Shown: piece after piece, positions 11,266-21,328 of the stretch
How the letters are laid out: every line of letters begins with the position of its first letter
Numbering within the stretch: position 1 is the first letter of the stretch
DNA from: Solen grandis
Lineage: Eukaryota; Mollusca; Bivalvia; Adapedonta; Solenidae
Length of the DNA: 64,000 nucleotides
Direction of reading: 5' to 3'
Assembly (NCBI GenBank): GCA_021229015.1
Contig: CM037792.1
Coordinates: 40,326,283-40,390,282, forward strand
Made by a program: the position numbers and the translations under genes
The notes under the pieces: generated by a model
Told to the model about the DNA's origin: nothing
The model's input: only the letters and a program-made list of their open reading frames with translations
Databases searched by the model: none

Positions 11266-12675
11266 TAAAGCTATAGGTGCAAAACTTCAGTATTGTCATT
11301 TTACGACGAGGTGTGTTCAAAATAGTTTGTGGACTAAAACTGTTGATTTTTTTTTCAATAGAGTAAAACAAATCTATTTCATATGGTTCGGGAGGGCAAC
11401 TTAAGAATTGAAGTTAGTTTTAATATTTTTATCTTAAGTGTATATTTCCGTCGCGAACTAGGCGTCTTTTGACAGTAAGATGGTAACGAAACATGGACGC
11501 ACACCTTATTAATTATTACTTTTTCAATGAAAACGACAATTAAATCGTGAAATGCGAGAAAACGCCAATTGAAATTTGAAAGATATCATTCTGACTGAAA
11601 TTCGGCGTCTTAAAGATTCTAAATAAAGCAATTATAAACAAATATTGTTTATAACATTAGAAGACGGACATAATGACGCCAACACAAAATACCAAATGAT
11701 ACAGACTGCGAAAGGAAGCAAATGAGTTTCACATTCATTGGATTTCAAATGGCAAAATAAAAAGCTTAAATTCTAATGGAAAACGACAGTAGGTCCTGAA
11801 GGAGGACGTACATCGCAAATGCTGAGCAACGCTTTCGAAAAAGATTGACGTTTTAAAGTGTGGTAGTTTTTAAAACATGAAGGAAAACCTTACTTTCATA
11901 TTAAATGTATTTTTCTGTCACTTCTGAAAAATGTGAGAAATTGGCACGGAGAGTGTTGTTCTATATCTGTCGACGACGTAGATGACGTCAAGACTGTTAT
12001 GTGTTTTGCGAAGATAACGTTACATGCTTGTTATTCTGTTACCATTGTTACGTTGTTTATGTTGGTTGGTTGTCTCAACCTAGTCTATGCACGTTCAATA
12101 TAGTTTCATTGAAAAATTTTAAAGTGTAAAAGCTATTCCACGAATACTTTGAACGCCCATCTTATTTTGCTAGCAAGACTTCTGTCGGGTCGCTAGTCCC
12201 CCCACCAAACACAAAAACACGGGATTTATTTAAATACACCGGCGTAGTTCATTTGAATATTGAAAAGTAGGTCATTTGAACATGTTGCAATAAAATGTGT
12301 TTTAAAGACATATTTATTCGTTATGAGGATAAAAACCTGATTGGAATGGATACATTATTGTTCAAGGATCTCGGCAATATAAGTATGTTGAGATGTCATT
12401 TAGTTTTTATGCAGAAATGTTAATGCCTAATTTTTAAGTTAAGATTTGATTAGCGATAGAGGGAAAACTTTGCGCTCATAAATTGACCTTTCCGGCTGTG
12501 TACCCGTAGGGGATATCGCCAAATCGAAAGTAGAACGATATCACAAATTATGGGTACACAAATGTGGACTAGAATTTATGGGATCAATGTGTGGTCCCGG
12601 CTTGGTAAAGGATTTACTACACAAAGAAAGAGTTACACCCTTTGTATTGATACGGAATCTTTGCTCTCTTCGCAG
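11266..12675. other. AT-rich non-coding DNA
   Basis: No supported gene or repeat. Several GAAAACG(A/C)CA-like words recur between 11,500 and 11,800 without regular spacing. Confidence 0.5.
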
Positions 12676-12676
12676 T

Positions 12677-12916
12677 TTCTAATTTTTTTTTTGTTGAAAA
12701 TTCCTATCGTATATCCAGCCGCCCGAGGGCGAGCCGGAAAAATAAGCTTGAACCGGATCCGGAAGTCCACGTTTGGCTGCCAACTTCTGTTCGGAGTCCA
12801 TATATGCACAGCGATCCAGCTTCACGCCAAAACAAGCTGAGCCTCCCCTCCCATGAATCATCTCAACATCTGGTACGAAAGTCTGATAGGTTGCATAGTC
12901 AGAAAACCAAAATTTA
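12677..12916 (-). CDS. Possible coding fragment, unrecognised
   Basis: On the minus strand a frame is open from about 12,955 to a stop at about 12,679, through DNA with locally higher GC than the neighbourhood. It reads ATYQTFVPDVEMIHGRGG, then GSACFGVKLDRCAYMD, KLAAKRGLPDP and YFSGSPSGGWIYDRNF. Composition looks protein-like (mixed hydrophobics, G/P turns, little homopolymer bias). An acceptor-like 'caacctatcag' precedes ACTTTC near 12,878. No consensus splice donor follows. I do not recognise a family. It could be an exon, an exon of a decayed gene, or a transposon piece. Confidence 0.3.
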
Positions 12917-12955
12917 TTAAAACCATTTTGATTCGTATATAGATATTATTGGGTC

Positions 12956-13355
12956 ATCCTTGATAAATCAGGGTTATTTCATTACGACACTGTGTATAGA
13001 GTTAGGTAATCTACTTTTTCTTTTTTTCATTGCTAACGGAGTTAGAGCCTCGTTGAGAAAGGAAAAATCCAAGTTTTGACCATGTGCAAAGTTCTGGTAC
13101 AATGCAAATTTTTGTTTCCCATCTGAAGTATAATTAATGTTAGACAAGATATTACATATAAGTATGTATCACAAAAGAATCAAGTGACAAGTAACAATAT
13201 ACGAATATCTTTGTAAAAGTGCATATCATCGTTCTAACATGATATGTGTGGTATTTTATAAGACATGTTAGAACCGCAAACTAACCTTTCATTTGCTACT
13301 CTGATTTGGTTTAACGCCTCACCGACATTACACTAGTCATTTGTGGATTTTGATA
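12956..13355. other. AT-rich non-coding DNA
   Basis: Nothing recognised. 'gacatgttagaac' near 13,262 is a partial mirror of 'gttctaacatgata' near 13,231, so a small imperfect hairpin with a roughly 17-nt loop is possible. Confidence 0.45.
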
Positions 13356-13545
13356 TATTGGTCCATCGCCATGGGCAAGAGGCATGGTACCACATCCAGT
13401 CACATTAGTCACAATGGGCCAGCTAGTCAATTCACGAACATGCTAAGTGTCAATCTAGGGGGATTATACCATGACCATTTTAAGCGCCTGTTGGATGTCA
13501 TGGCCAAGGATTGACTATGGAGCAGACACCATGGGCCGATATGCG
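13356..13545 (-). repeat. SINE fragment, minus strand
   Basis: The motif order 'cacatccagtcacatta', 'gggccagctagtc', 'catgctaagtgtcaa', 'ccattttaa', 'ggccaaggattgac' parallels the SINE at 1,795-1,925 and 38,286-38,592 and ends in a degenerate B-box-like GGATTGAC. Diverged; boundaries approximate. Confidence 0.5.
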
Positions 13546-13721
13546 CCCTTGGGATGGATGCCTATATATGTTGTGCTTTAATGCTGAATGATGGTGATTG
13601 GAAGTATTTGTCTGTATTTTTATACTACATACATAAATATTGTAAATAAAAAAAGAGTGACAAACGTCTGTTAAAACAATATGAGACGGTGTGCAGCTTT
13701 GTGGTGTAATTGTGCACCATC

Positions 13722-13862
13722 CCCAGCTGGTTCCGTGCCTAGTTTACTGTGAAAACGTAGTGTCAAGGGAATGAACTCCAGACAACATCCCCTGCTGGTT
13801 CCCTGCCTAGTTTACTGTGAAAACGTAGTGTCAAGGGAATGAACTCCAGACTACATCCCCAG
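13722..13862. repeat. 68-bp tandem duplication, two copies
   Basis: The segment beginning CCTAGTTTACTGTGAAAACG starts at 13,738 and again at 13,806. The two copies differ at only a few positions, so the duplication is recent compared with the surrounding repeats. Confidence 0.93.
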
Positions 13863-14039
13863 TGAGCTGAAGAGCGGTGTTGAGATATGTTTATTCCACT
13901 GGCGCTAGAACCGCAGATTTACCTCACAAGTACCACCAAGTGGGAATTGCGGAATTTTGATTAATATCAAAGATATATACGATTTAAAAAAGTTTCGTTC
14001 TCCTTCACTGTATATTGAAACATGGTAGGAACGGAATCT

Positions 14040-14170
14040 GAATTTACTTGATTACGAAGGTCGTAACTCTGTGTATACTACCATCATATTCTATGCACGG
14101 CAGCCTGATATTGTCTCCAAATGACTGAAATACTGTCGGTGGGAGGTTAAACCCAACAAACAAACAAAAA
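14040..14170 (+). repeat. SINE 3' end, plus strand
   Basis: The end 'ctccaaatgactgaaatact', then GGTTAAACCCAACAAACAAACAAA, is the conserved SINE tail also seen at 21,274-21,328 and, reversed, at 38,286-38,330 (GACTGAAATACG and GGGACGTTAAACCCA). The (CAAA)n tract is the terminal simple repeat. The upstream body is unclear and no head was found. Confidence 0.65.
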
Positions 14171-14884
14171 GTTATTTTTTCCGAAAATATTGTACATTTC
14201 AACTTGAAAATATCGACTAACATGATCGCATTTAAAACATCCGCCCGTAACCGGGTGGTCATTTCCGTTTCCCGCCCATGAGCCCGTGAGACCTGATTTT
14301 TTTTATTATACACAGCTCGATACAAATCTTTCTATCGATATTCAACTCTAAGAAACGCAAAACATGGCCAGAATGACAAATGGTGATAGTAGATTTATAT
14401 GTAGGAAAGAGAGATGTATCTTCATTTGTTAAGAAATATCAAAATGTTAACAACCTTGGGTAGCATTTCATTTTGAAACATTTTAACATGTGTGTATGTT
14501 ATGTATACTTAATAACCTGTAATCCAGATCAAATTTTCTTCAAGAGGCGTCAGGCAACATCGGTGTCTCACTAGAGCTGACAAGCCTTAAGTTTGACACG
14601 CGTCTTGATGCTTAGTGCTGACGGTGGGCTGAGACGTCGTAATGGACAAAACACGCATAATCGGTCGTTTCGGATGTAGATCGCTCATGATATGTGCCGA
14701 CATTTCGATGCACGCCAATAAGATACTGATTTGTAGATTGTATGTGCTGTGCTTGACAATACCAGTTTTACCCTCTTTTTTAATTCCACATATTTGGGAA
14801 AACTGGGGGACGAGATTAATCCAGAACAATGTCCTTTGTCATGCCGCAAGAGCTACCAAAAATAGAAAGGATCTCAACTCAGTC
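14171..14884. other. AT-rich non-coding DNA
   Basis: No supported feature. An open frame on the plus strand from 14,642 enters the minus-strand SINE and is best explained as chance. Confidence 0.5.
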
Positions 14885-15145
14885 AAACGTTTAACTATTG
14901 ACTATTTGAGTTTACTGTCGCTTCGACAGTACATATTTCAGTCATATTGCGACGTCCAGCTAATTACAGGTGGAGGAAGACCCCGAATGCACGGAGGCAT
15001 CCGGGTAGAACCACCGATCTACCGCAAGCCAGCTGGAAGGCTTCCTCACATGAAAATCCGAATGACCCTGTCGGGATTCAAACGTGTGAAAAAAAATGCC
15101 CCACCAGCAGAACCTCAGTAGACACGGTGTCATGGTCATGTAGGT
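14885..15145 (-). repeat. tRNA-derived SINE, minus strand
   Basis: In element orientation: a GGTTCTGCTGGTGGGG head, a B-box-like TTTGAATCCCGAC, the body TTGCGGTAGATCGGTGG, GCATTCGGGGTCTTCCTCC and TAATTAGCTGGACGTCGC, then the tail ATATGACTGAAATATGTACTGTCG. Near the 3' end TACTGTC-GCTTC-GACAGTA (14,913-14,931) is a perfect 7-bp hairpin. This is the most complete of three copies of the family in the window (the others are at 1,237-1,300 and 9,945-10,050). Confidence 0.7.
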
Positions 15146-15199
15146 AAGGATTGACCTCCAAAGGTTACATCACATCAGTGAGGGCTCGATATGAGACAG

Positions 15200-15575
15200 T
15201 CATGGTACGAGGTAGTAAAGGTCACACTTACAGATTATATTTCGATTATCCAAAATTTCATTCCCTGGTCATAACTTTTTGGTTTGTATCATGTTTATAA
15301 AATAATTTAACAAATGTTTTCAATCATCAGATGATGTTCTGCGGGAAAGAAGGTCAAGGTCAAGAACCAGCCCAAAATTACTATATGTGCCGTAACTTCT
15401 TTTCAGAGTTTTTCTCAGAATCACAAATTTTAAAAATCATCGGAGGATGTTCAGGTGCCTTTTCACTTTCACTTTAAGATGTCAAATACCCAAGTTTTGG
15501 CCAGGAGTAACTGGTATCTCATTGTTTGATTATCATATGATTAATGGTGTACACCGGTAGGGGGCTTGGTATGTA
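15200..15575 (+). repeat. Decayed element ending like the MITE family
   Basis: The end GGTGTACACCGGTAGGGGGC (15,548-15,567) matches the 3' terminus of the MITE copies at 1,371-1,662 and 2,481-2,811. The interior contains GGTCATAACTTTTTGG and GGTCAAGGTCAAG-type words that differ from those copies. It may be a related family sharing only its terminus. The 5' end was not found. Confidence 0.45.
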
Positions 15576-17329
15576 TTAAAGCGGATATTGAGGTATTTCT
15601 TCCTCTGAAATAAACAGGTTAGCGATCCCTGTTTAAAATTTGATAGTAAGGATTCATATCAATGTTATTGATCGTGAGTCAAGGCGACTAGATTTTTTTT
15701 TTTGGTGATTGTTCACATTTTCACATTTATGGAGAACAGCTTGAATCCATAACATAATCTGGCTAAAAACATTTTCATTGGTTCATAGCCCGAGGCTTAA
15801 GCCCACAAGCCTAAAACCTCAATCCGTTTTCCGCTCGGAGACACCGCGATTGGCAATCATGGACTTCATATATGATTTCAGGAACTAGGAGAGTGTCATG
15901 AAATACAAGTAAAATTATGTAATTTGTGATCCGAGACGCTCGAAGTATGAAACAATCCGCACATCGACTTTAGATATGAATACTCAGTAACTTTGTATTA
16001 TTTCATAGCAGGCTTAAGATTTTATATGAAAGGAAACACATGTATAACACATGTATCACGATGGCATATTTCATTTTTTAACAGCCGAGATCGAACCTGC
16101 ACAGCTAATGGCGAACGTCTGAATATATGTGCCACTTAAACGTTATATTTACTCCTCTTATGTTAAACAATCTTTTTATATGTATGTTTTGTTGTCGAAT
16201 TCTATCATTTGTTTCTATGACATAATAAGAGTAATTAGAAGTTTTCCTTATTTCTTAAATAAAAGTACCTTTTTTGAGTCTCAGCTTTAGATAAGAAAAA
16301 TGTCCATAAGCTCAAAACAGAAGTTTTTTAAAAATGAAAATGCATATATGTGTCCTTTTAGGCACACACCACGAAATAGTTTATTTTGCAGGTCTCCATA
16401 GTGCCCTTTAGGGCCCCATTACCCTAAATGAATTTGATCATATTTGTGTGCATAAAGCAAATATGGTATTATATATTTTCGGATTGTATAATAACGCAGC
16501 GCACTTTCTGTTCCATTCTGACTGTACTTGCCAGTTTAAATTTTCCATTTATGGGAAGAAAGTCTCAATCTAGGCAATAAATCCAAATATTACATACAGA
16601 GTAATATATTTTATGCATAATGCGTGTCTTATCTTATACATCTTCAAACTAAATGGCAGTGAACTATCCTCACAACTTTTGCAAATTATTGATTTTATTT
16701 TCCGATATAAAATAAAAAAATAAAAATGTCGGGAAAGAAAAGTAACATTTTTTTATTTTATTTACCTAAGTCGAAAAACAGTCGAGAACTATAACCGTTT
16801 ATCCATGCTTGTCTACTGTTCTTGAATTTATGCATGATTACCAACTGTCCCATTTCAATAAAAGTGGGGCATTTGGGAAGATAGATGATTCAATTGGGAC
16901 GTTAACACATACTCATGCATACAAATAGGGGCTAATTACAATGTTCCCAGTATAGACTGAATTGTTATAAATGTCTGCGTTACGACATAGTTTAAAACAG
17001 TTTTATGTCCAATATTAGTATCATTAAATGTCTGACTACATAAACATCTTCTATGATCATAAAGTTGCAATGTCAATGTACATTTCCGGTTCCGGTCATG
17101 GCGGGTTAAAAAAATATTCACTGGTCGAAAACATAAACAAATTGAAGTTTCTAACTGTATATAAGTGGGGAAAATTCACTTGAAAGGAGATGAGACAAGT
17201 TTAGGAGTTAAGTGGCATTTATCGAGAAGGTGACTACAATTGTATAGTTATTTTCGGCAATTTAATCGACTTTCTAATAATTCCTTTGTGTAGATGTATA
17301 TATCGTCACGCGCCAGTGACCATTGACTA
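15576..17329. other. AT-rich non-coding DNA
   Basis: No gene or repeat recognised. The stretch just before the ORF1 below may include its 5' UTR, but no promoter or element start could be defined. Confidence 0.5.
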
Positions 17330-18312
17330 TTGACTATAAATATCACCACGTTAAACCCGTGCACCATCCACGCTAAAAATTTTCTAATCTATACTGTTCT
17401 CAATACTATACGTGACTTCATCTCTATGAGCGTTATAACACCCACCACTGGTAAAACTGGGAAGAAACGGAATTTATCATCCCCTCTTGAAAACACTGGT
17501 TTAAAGAAAAGCAAAGCAAACGTCACATTCCCACAGTCCAACATGTCTTCGATTAATGAACTAGAATGTGATCAAAATCTAAACCCCGATCATACTCCTC
17601 ATCAAGCCAACATTGTTCTCAGTCAGTCTGACCTGGAACAGATTGGGGCCATGCTGGAGACGACATTTGAAAGGTCTTTTGAATCCCGCATGTCGCGACT
17701 CGTGACTTCTGTTGTCGATGAAGTAATGTCTCGTTTTGGATCCAGATTAACTGAACTTGAAGGGGAAAATGCTTTACTCAAGCGTAGGATACAGGACCTT
17801 GAAAATAAAGCTGATTCTGCAGAACATTATAGTCGCAGAAACTGCATCCGCATCTCTGGCATCCCTGAAGACCCGACCGAAAGTACTGATCAGAGGTACT
17901 TGATCTTGCCAGCGCCTTACAGGTAGACCTCTCAATTGACGAGATCGATAGAAGCTATCGTCTCGGGAAGAAGACATTTGCTTCAGTTGTCGCTGCCAAA
18001 GGAAGCTCCCGTCCCAGAGACATTATTGTTAAATTTTCTACGTATACGGCCAGACAAAAGGTCTTCCTATCCAAATCAAAACTCAAATCTCCTGGCAACC
18101 CCGGGGTATATATCAACGAGGACCCCACTCGCACTCGCAGTTCCCTCTTCTACGAGTCCAGAAACCTGATGAAATCTAAACATCTAACTAGCGTTTGGAC
18201 ATGGGATGGCACCATTATCGTGAGAGACAAGGAAGACAAGGAAGACAAAATCCATCGCATTACATCCATTGACGACCTCTCCGATTTGAAGCGTCACATT
18301 GATGTGGCGTAA
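17330..18312 (+). pseudogene. Non-LTR retrotransposon ORF1 with one frameshift
   Basis: ORF1 of a LINE encodes an RNA-binding protein. The first frame (17,330-17,926; the better start is the Met at 17,426, MSVITPTTG) has a basic, Ser-rich N-terminus, a long coiled coil at residues 98-165 (LTELEGENALLKRRI) and the start of the RRM-like domain, HYSRRNCIRISGIPE. At about 17,894-17,898 the reading shifts by one base. The next frame continues to TAA at 18,310 with VDLSIDEIDRSYRLGK, RDIIVKFSTYTARQKVF, VYINEDPTRTRSSLFYESRN and VWTWDGTIIVRDK, the rest of the RRM and the C-terminal domain of L1-type ORF1 proteins. Apart from that one indel it appears full length (about 290 codons), so it is a young copy or the indel is a sequencing error. 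ORF2 lies 1.35 kb downstream. Confidence 0.85.
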
Positions 18313-19666
18313 CTAACTGCGGCCACTATACTACAACGCCGTGTGTAGGTGGTGCCTGTTAACCTATATACACTTGATTTGTTTAGGAGTGTTTTGTCTG
18401 TGTGTATACCACCCTTCTCCTAAAATGTACTTTTTTACTTAACTTAATTAGGTAACATTTTGTGAATATTGTTATTTGTTCACTCATTTTACGCTCCCTT
18501 CCCTGATTCTCTCTCTCTCTCTCTCGCTCTCTATTTTGAACATTTTTTTTTCTCTCACTCAGTAAATGTTACATTGTTCTTCATTATTTAATTTAATAAT
18601 ATCGTCTAAAAATTGTCTCATTTTACTCTTCCTTTCCCGATTCTCTCTCTATCTGTCTTTATCAGATAAAATTAAATACATTCAGATTTAATGCCATTCC
18701 TTACAAATAATGTTATATGCTTCACCCATAACGATGTATAATCAAGTATATTGTTACAGAGGTACTCAACGTTCAAACGAATAAATATTGTTGTAGGCTG
18801 TCATATGTGTAAATAATTGGGTTATTGTATGTGAACGTTCCTATTTGTATATAAGATATGAATCTCCCAAAAGTAAATGTGCATTTTTATCTCTACATAT
18901 TGTCTGCATATTGTCTCTGTTGTCTCACTCATTCTCACCCCCCCCCTCCTCTCTCTCTCTCTCTTTTTCTCAGATCATTTTTCCCTCTCGTTTTAATCTG
19001 TAAATGTCACATCTGTCTTTCATTATTTGTATAATTAAGTATATTGTTACAGAGAAACTCTATGTACAAACTAATATATATTGTTGTATATTAGTATACT
19101 TATAAATAATTATGTCATTGTAAATATTCCTATTTATGTTTAAGGAGTACATCTCTCAAAAAGTAAATGTCACATATTATTCTTCATTATATAGTTTGAT
19201 AATATCGTTTGAATATTTGATTACTTTTAATAAGGTCTTGACTCCTAATTATTATAAGACAAGCGTCGTACATACATGTATATCAAAGCTCCATATATAC
19301 TATGGTACATGAGGGAAGATAAATATGTGTTTTTACAAACACTTCTTGTATAGTATTAAATTTATAATTAAACTTCTCATTCAATTCCCTCAAGCCAATA
19401 CCCGAAGTGGACATATGAATAAGTACATACAGTCTAATCGCTGTCTTGCTAGTTCAAAATGTACTCTCAGTTTGCTGCTTGATATGTAAAATTTATATTT
19501 TCTCCATTTATTTAGAATGTTTTCGACCATGAAACACATTGCATGATATTTACTTTATTTTCTTTTTTTTTTCTTTCCAAAATGTTTAATTACCCACTCT
19601 TCTTTCAATCTCGAGGCCCCCATCTTGTCATATTCTTAAAACCAGGAGGTAACCTATATAACTTTT
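18313..19666 (+). repeat. Inter-ORF region with about 293-bp direct repeats and CT tracts
   Basis: No open frame. 'tataatcaagtatattgttacagag' near 18,735 recurs as 'tataattaagtatattgttacagag' near 19,030. 'ttcctatttgtat...aaagtaaatgt' near 18,838 recurs near 19,131. Both are about 293 bp apart, and a further partial copy ('cagtaaatgttaca...taataatatcg') lies near 18,560. (CT)n tracts at about 18,510, 18,640 and 18,950 are in register. This is unusually long for a LINE inter-ORF spacer. Confidence 0.7.
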
Positions 19667-20215
19667 GTGCGACTGTACTATCTCAAAATGCTAGCTTTTA
19701 AGCATCCTTGTCGCTCTTCTCTTTATCCAGAATATTTCCAGTGTCGCAGTTCATATTTCCTTGTGTTTGTTTTCATTTCCTTTCTTACTGATAACTCTGG
19801 ACTGGTTAGTTACACCCTATCTTCTGTTCTGATGATTGACAGCACCAGAGGTAGACTTGTGCCGTTAAATTGTAGGAGGACACAGGGTTCCCTTAAGTTT
19901 GAGCAACATTGTATTTTTTCACTAAAACTTATTGGATCACTACTAGTTACAGTATTACTTTATCTTGCTGCGATAATACTTATTATATCTGGCGACATCC
20001 ATCCCAATCCTGGACCATCGTACAGCTCATCATCCACTGATAACTCATTTCAATTCACTGACTTACTTACTTCTGGTCTCAGTGTGATGCATCTGAACAT
20101 CCAGAGCCTACTCCCAAAAATTGATCTCCTTCAAATTGAGGTCAAACCATTCGACATTCTTGTTTTCACTGAAACGTGGCTGTCTAATGAATATTACTAT
20201 TTTTTAATTCACTGA
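19667..20215 (+). pseudogene. 5' part of non-LTR ORF2: 2A-like motif plus start of AP endonuclease
   Basis: The 182-codon frame has a hydrophobic segment at residues 91-108 (SLLVTVLLYLAAIILIIS), immediately followed by GDIHPNPGP at residues 109-117 (19,991-20,017). That matches the 2A ribosome-skipping core D-x-x-x-N-P-G-P, with His where Glu is usual. The AP-endonuclease start follows: LSVMHLNIQSL (residues 138-148) and DILVFTETWLS (163-173), whose Glu is the catalytic-type residue of the family. The frame then departs from the family at residue 174 and stops; no further endonuclease or reverse transcriptase was seen downstream. 2A-like sequences at the N-terminus of ORF2 are documented for animal non-LTR elements. 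Skipping would release the hydrophobic leader from the enzyme. The start Met at 19,667 is not certain. Confidence 0.8.
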
Positions 20216-21273
20216 TATTTTCATTTCATCCAATAAAAAGAATTTATATAGTAAATATATAGGAATTATATAGTATTGCCTTGGTGCAGAGATATCAAAA
20301 CATCAATTGGAATCTCTGTTTTTCAATATAACACCCACTAAGATCATAATGCTTTAACAACTCTTGAGTAATTTGATTCGCAAAAGCTTGCAGCTAAATT
20401 CTGTTCTTTATCATACAGTGTCAAACAATTGAGACATAAATTATAATATTACAGGAGATATTCTATAAATACTCCTACAAAGATCCTGAATATTACAAGT
20501 AAATAGGCAAAATATTTTTTTCTCCAAACAAATTCATCATCATTTTATTCAGGGAAAATAATCTCAAACTTCTTAATTTGCTTCTGTAAATGCATTTATT
20601 TTGTCAAAACTATTGATACACTGAATTATAAAGTACAAATTACTTTATAACCAGGGACTCCATATAGATTCCCTGGTATAACTTTAAATGCATTCCCCAC
20701 CCCCACCCCCTGTTTTCCACTCATGACTTGTTCAAATGCCATTGCTTAATATTATTTAACATATTTTGCTCATTCTTATGTATTATTATTATTATTATAA
20801 GGAAAAATAAAATGGCTGCTTTAATTATTGTAGTTTTCTTTTTTAGACTGCTTTGTTTGTCCGTCTGTTGCAATTCTTTGTCCGAATATTCTTCAAATGG
20901 CCTTATAGGTATCAACTTCAAATTTCAACTTAGATAGATCTCATGAAAGCAGAGTACATTGCACACAAACAAAAACTGTTTTTTTGCGGTTTTCAGAATT
21001 TTTACCATTAAAATTTTGTTAATTTGCAGTTAGTTTTTGTCCTGAGAATAATCCAGTTTTGTCATACCACGTGGTATGTGATGTCATATCAAATTGATTA
21101 AAGAAAATTGATATATAAGTATTTTACTTCTTGAACAATTTAAATGGAATATAGTGCATGTGCAACTGATAATTGTATCCTACTCATGAAATTTAAAATT
21201 AATATAAATTAAATAAATGAAAAATGAGAAATATCTCGAGTAAATAAATGAAAATTAGAAATATCTCAAGTAG
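20216..21273. other. AT-rich non-coding DNA with small local repeats
   Basis: Contains a hairpin ACCAGGGA / TCCCTGGT (20,650-20,657 and 20,670-20,677), a short (ATT)n run at about 20,777-20,799 and a roughly 30-bp tandem duplication of 'taaataaatgaaaa...gaaatatctc' at 21,210-21,270. No LINE ORF2 continuation was found. Confidence 0.55.
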
Positions 21274-21328
21274 ACATAGTCTCCAAATGACTGAAATACT
21301 GCCAGTCATTTAAACAAATAAACAATTT
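21274..21328 (+). repeat. SINE 3' tail fragment, plus strand
   Basis: 'agtctccaaatgactgaaat' followed by a (AAACAAAT)-like end repeats the tail at 14,112-14,170 almost exactly. Nothing else of the element remains. Confidence 0.6.

Noticed and set aside
14642..15121. 159-codon plus-strand open frame
   Set aside because: Its second half is the antisense of the SINE at 14,885-15,145 and the first half has no family motif.
20721..20937. Overlapping short frames on both strands
   Set aside because: Ile-rich products of an (ATT)n microsatellite.
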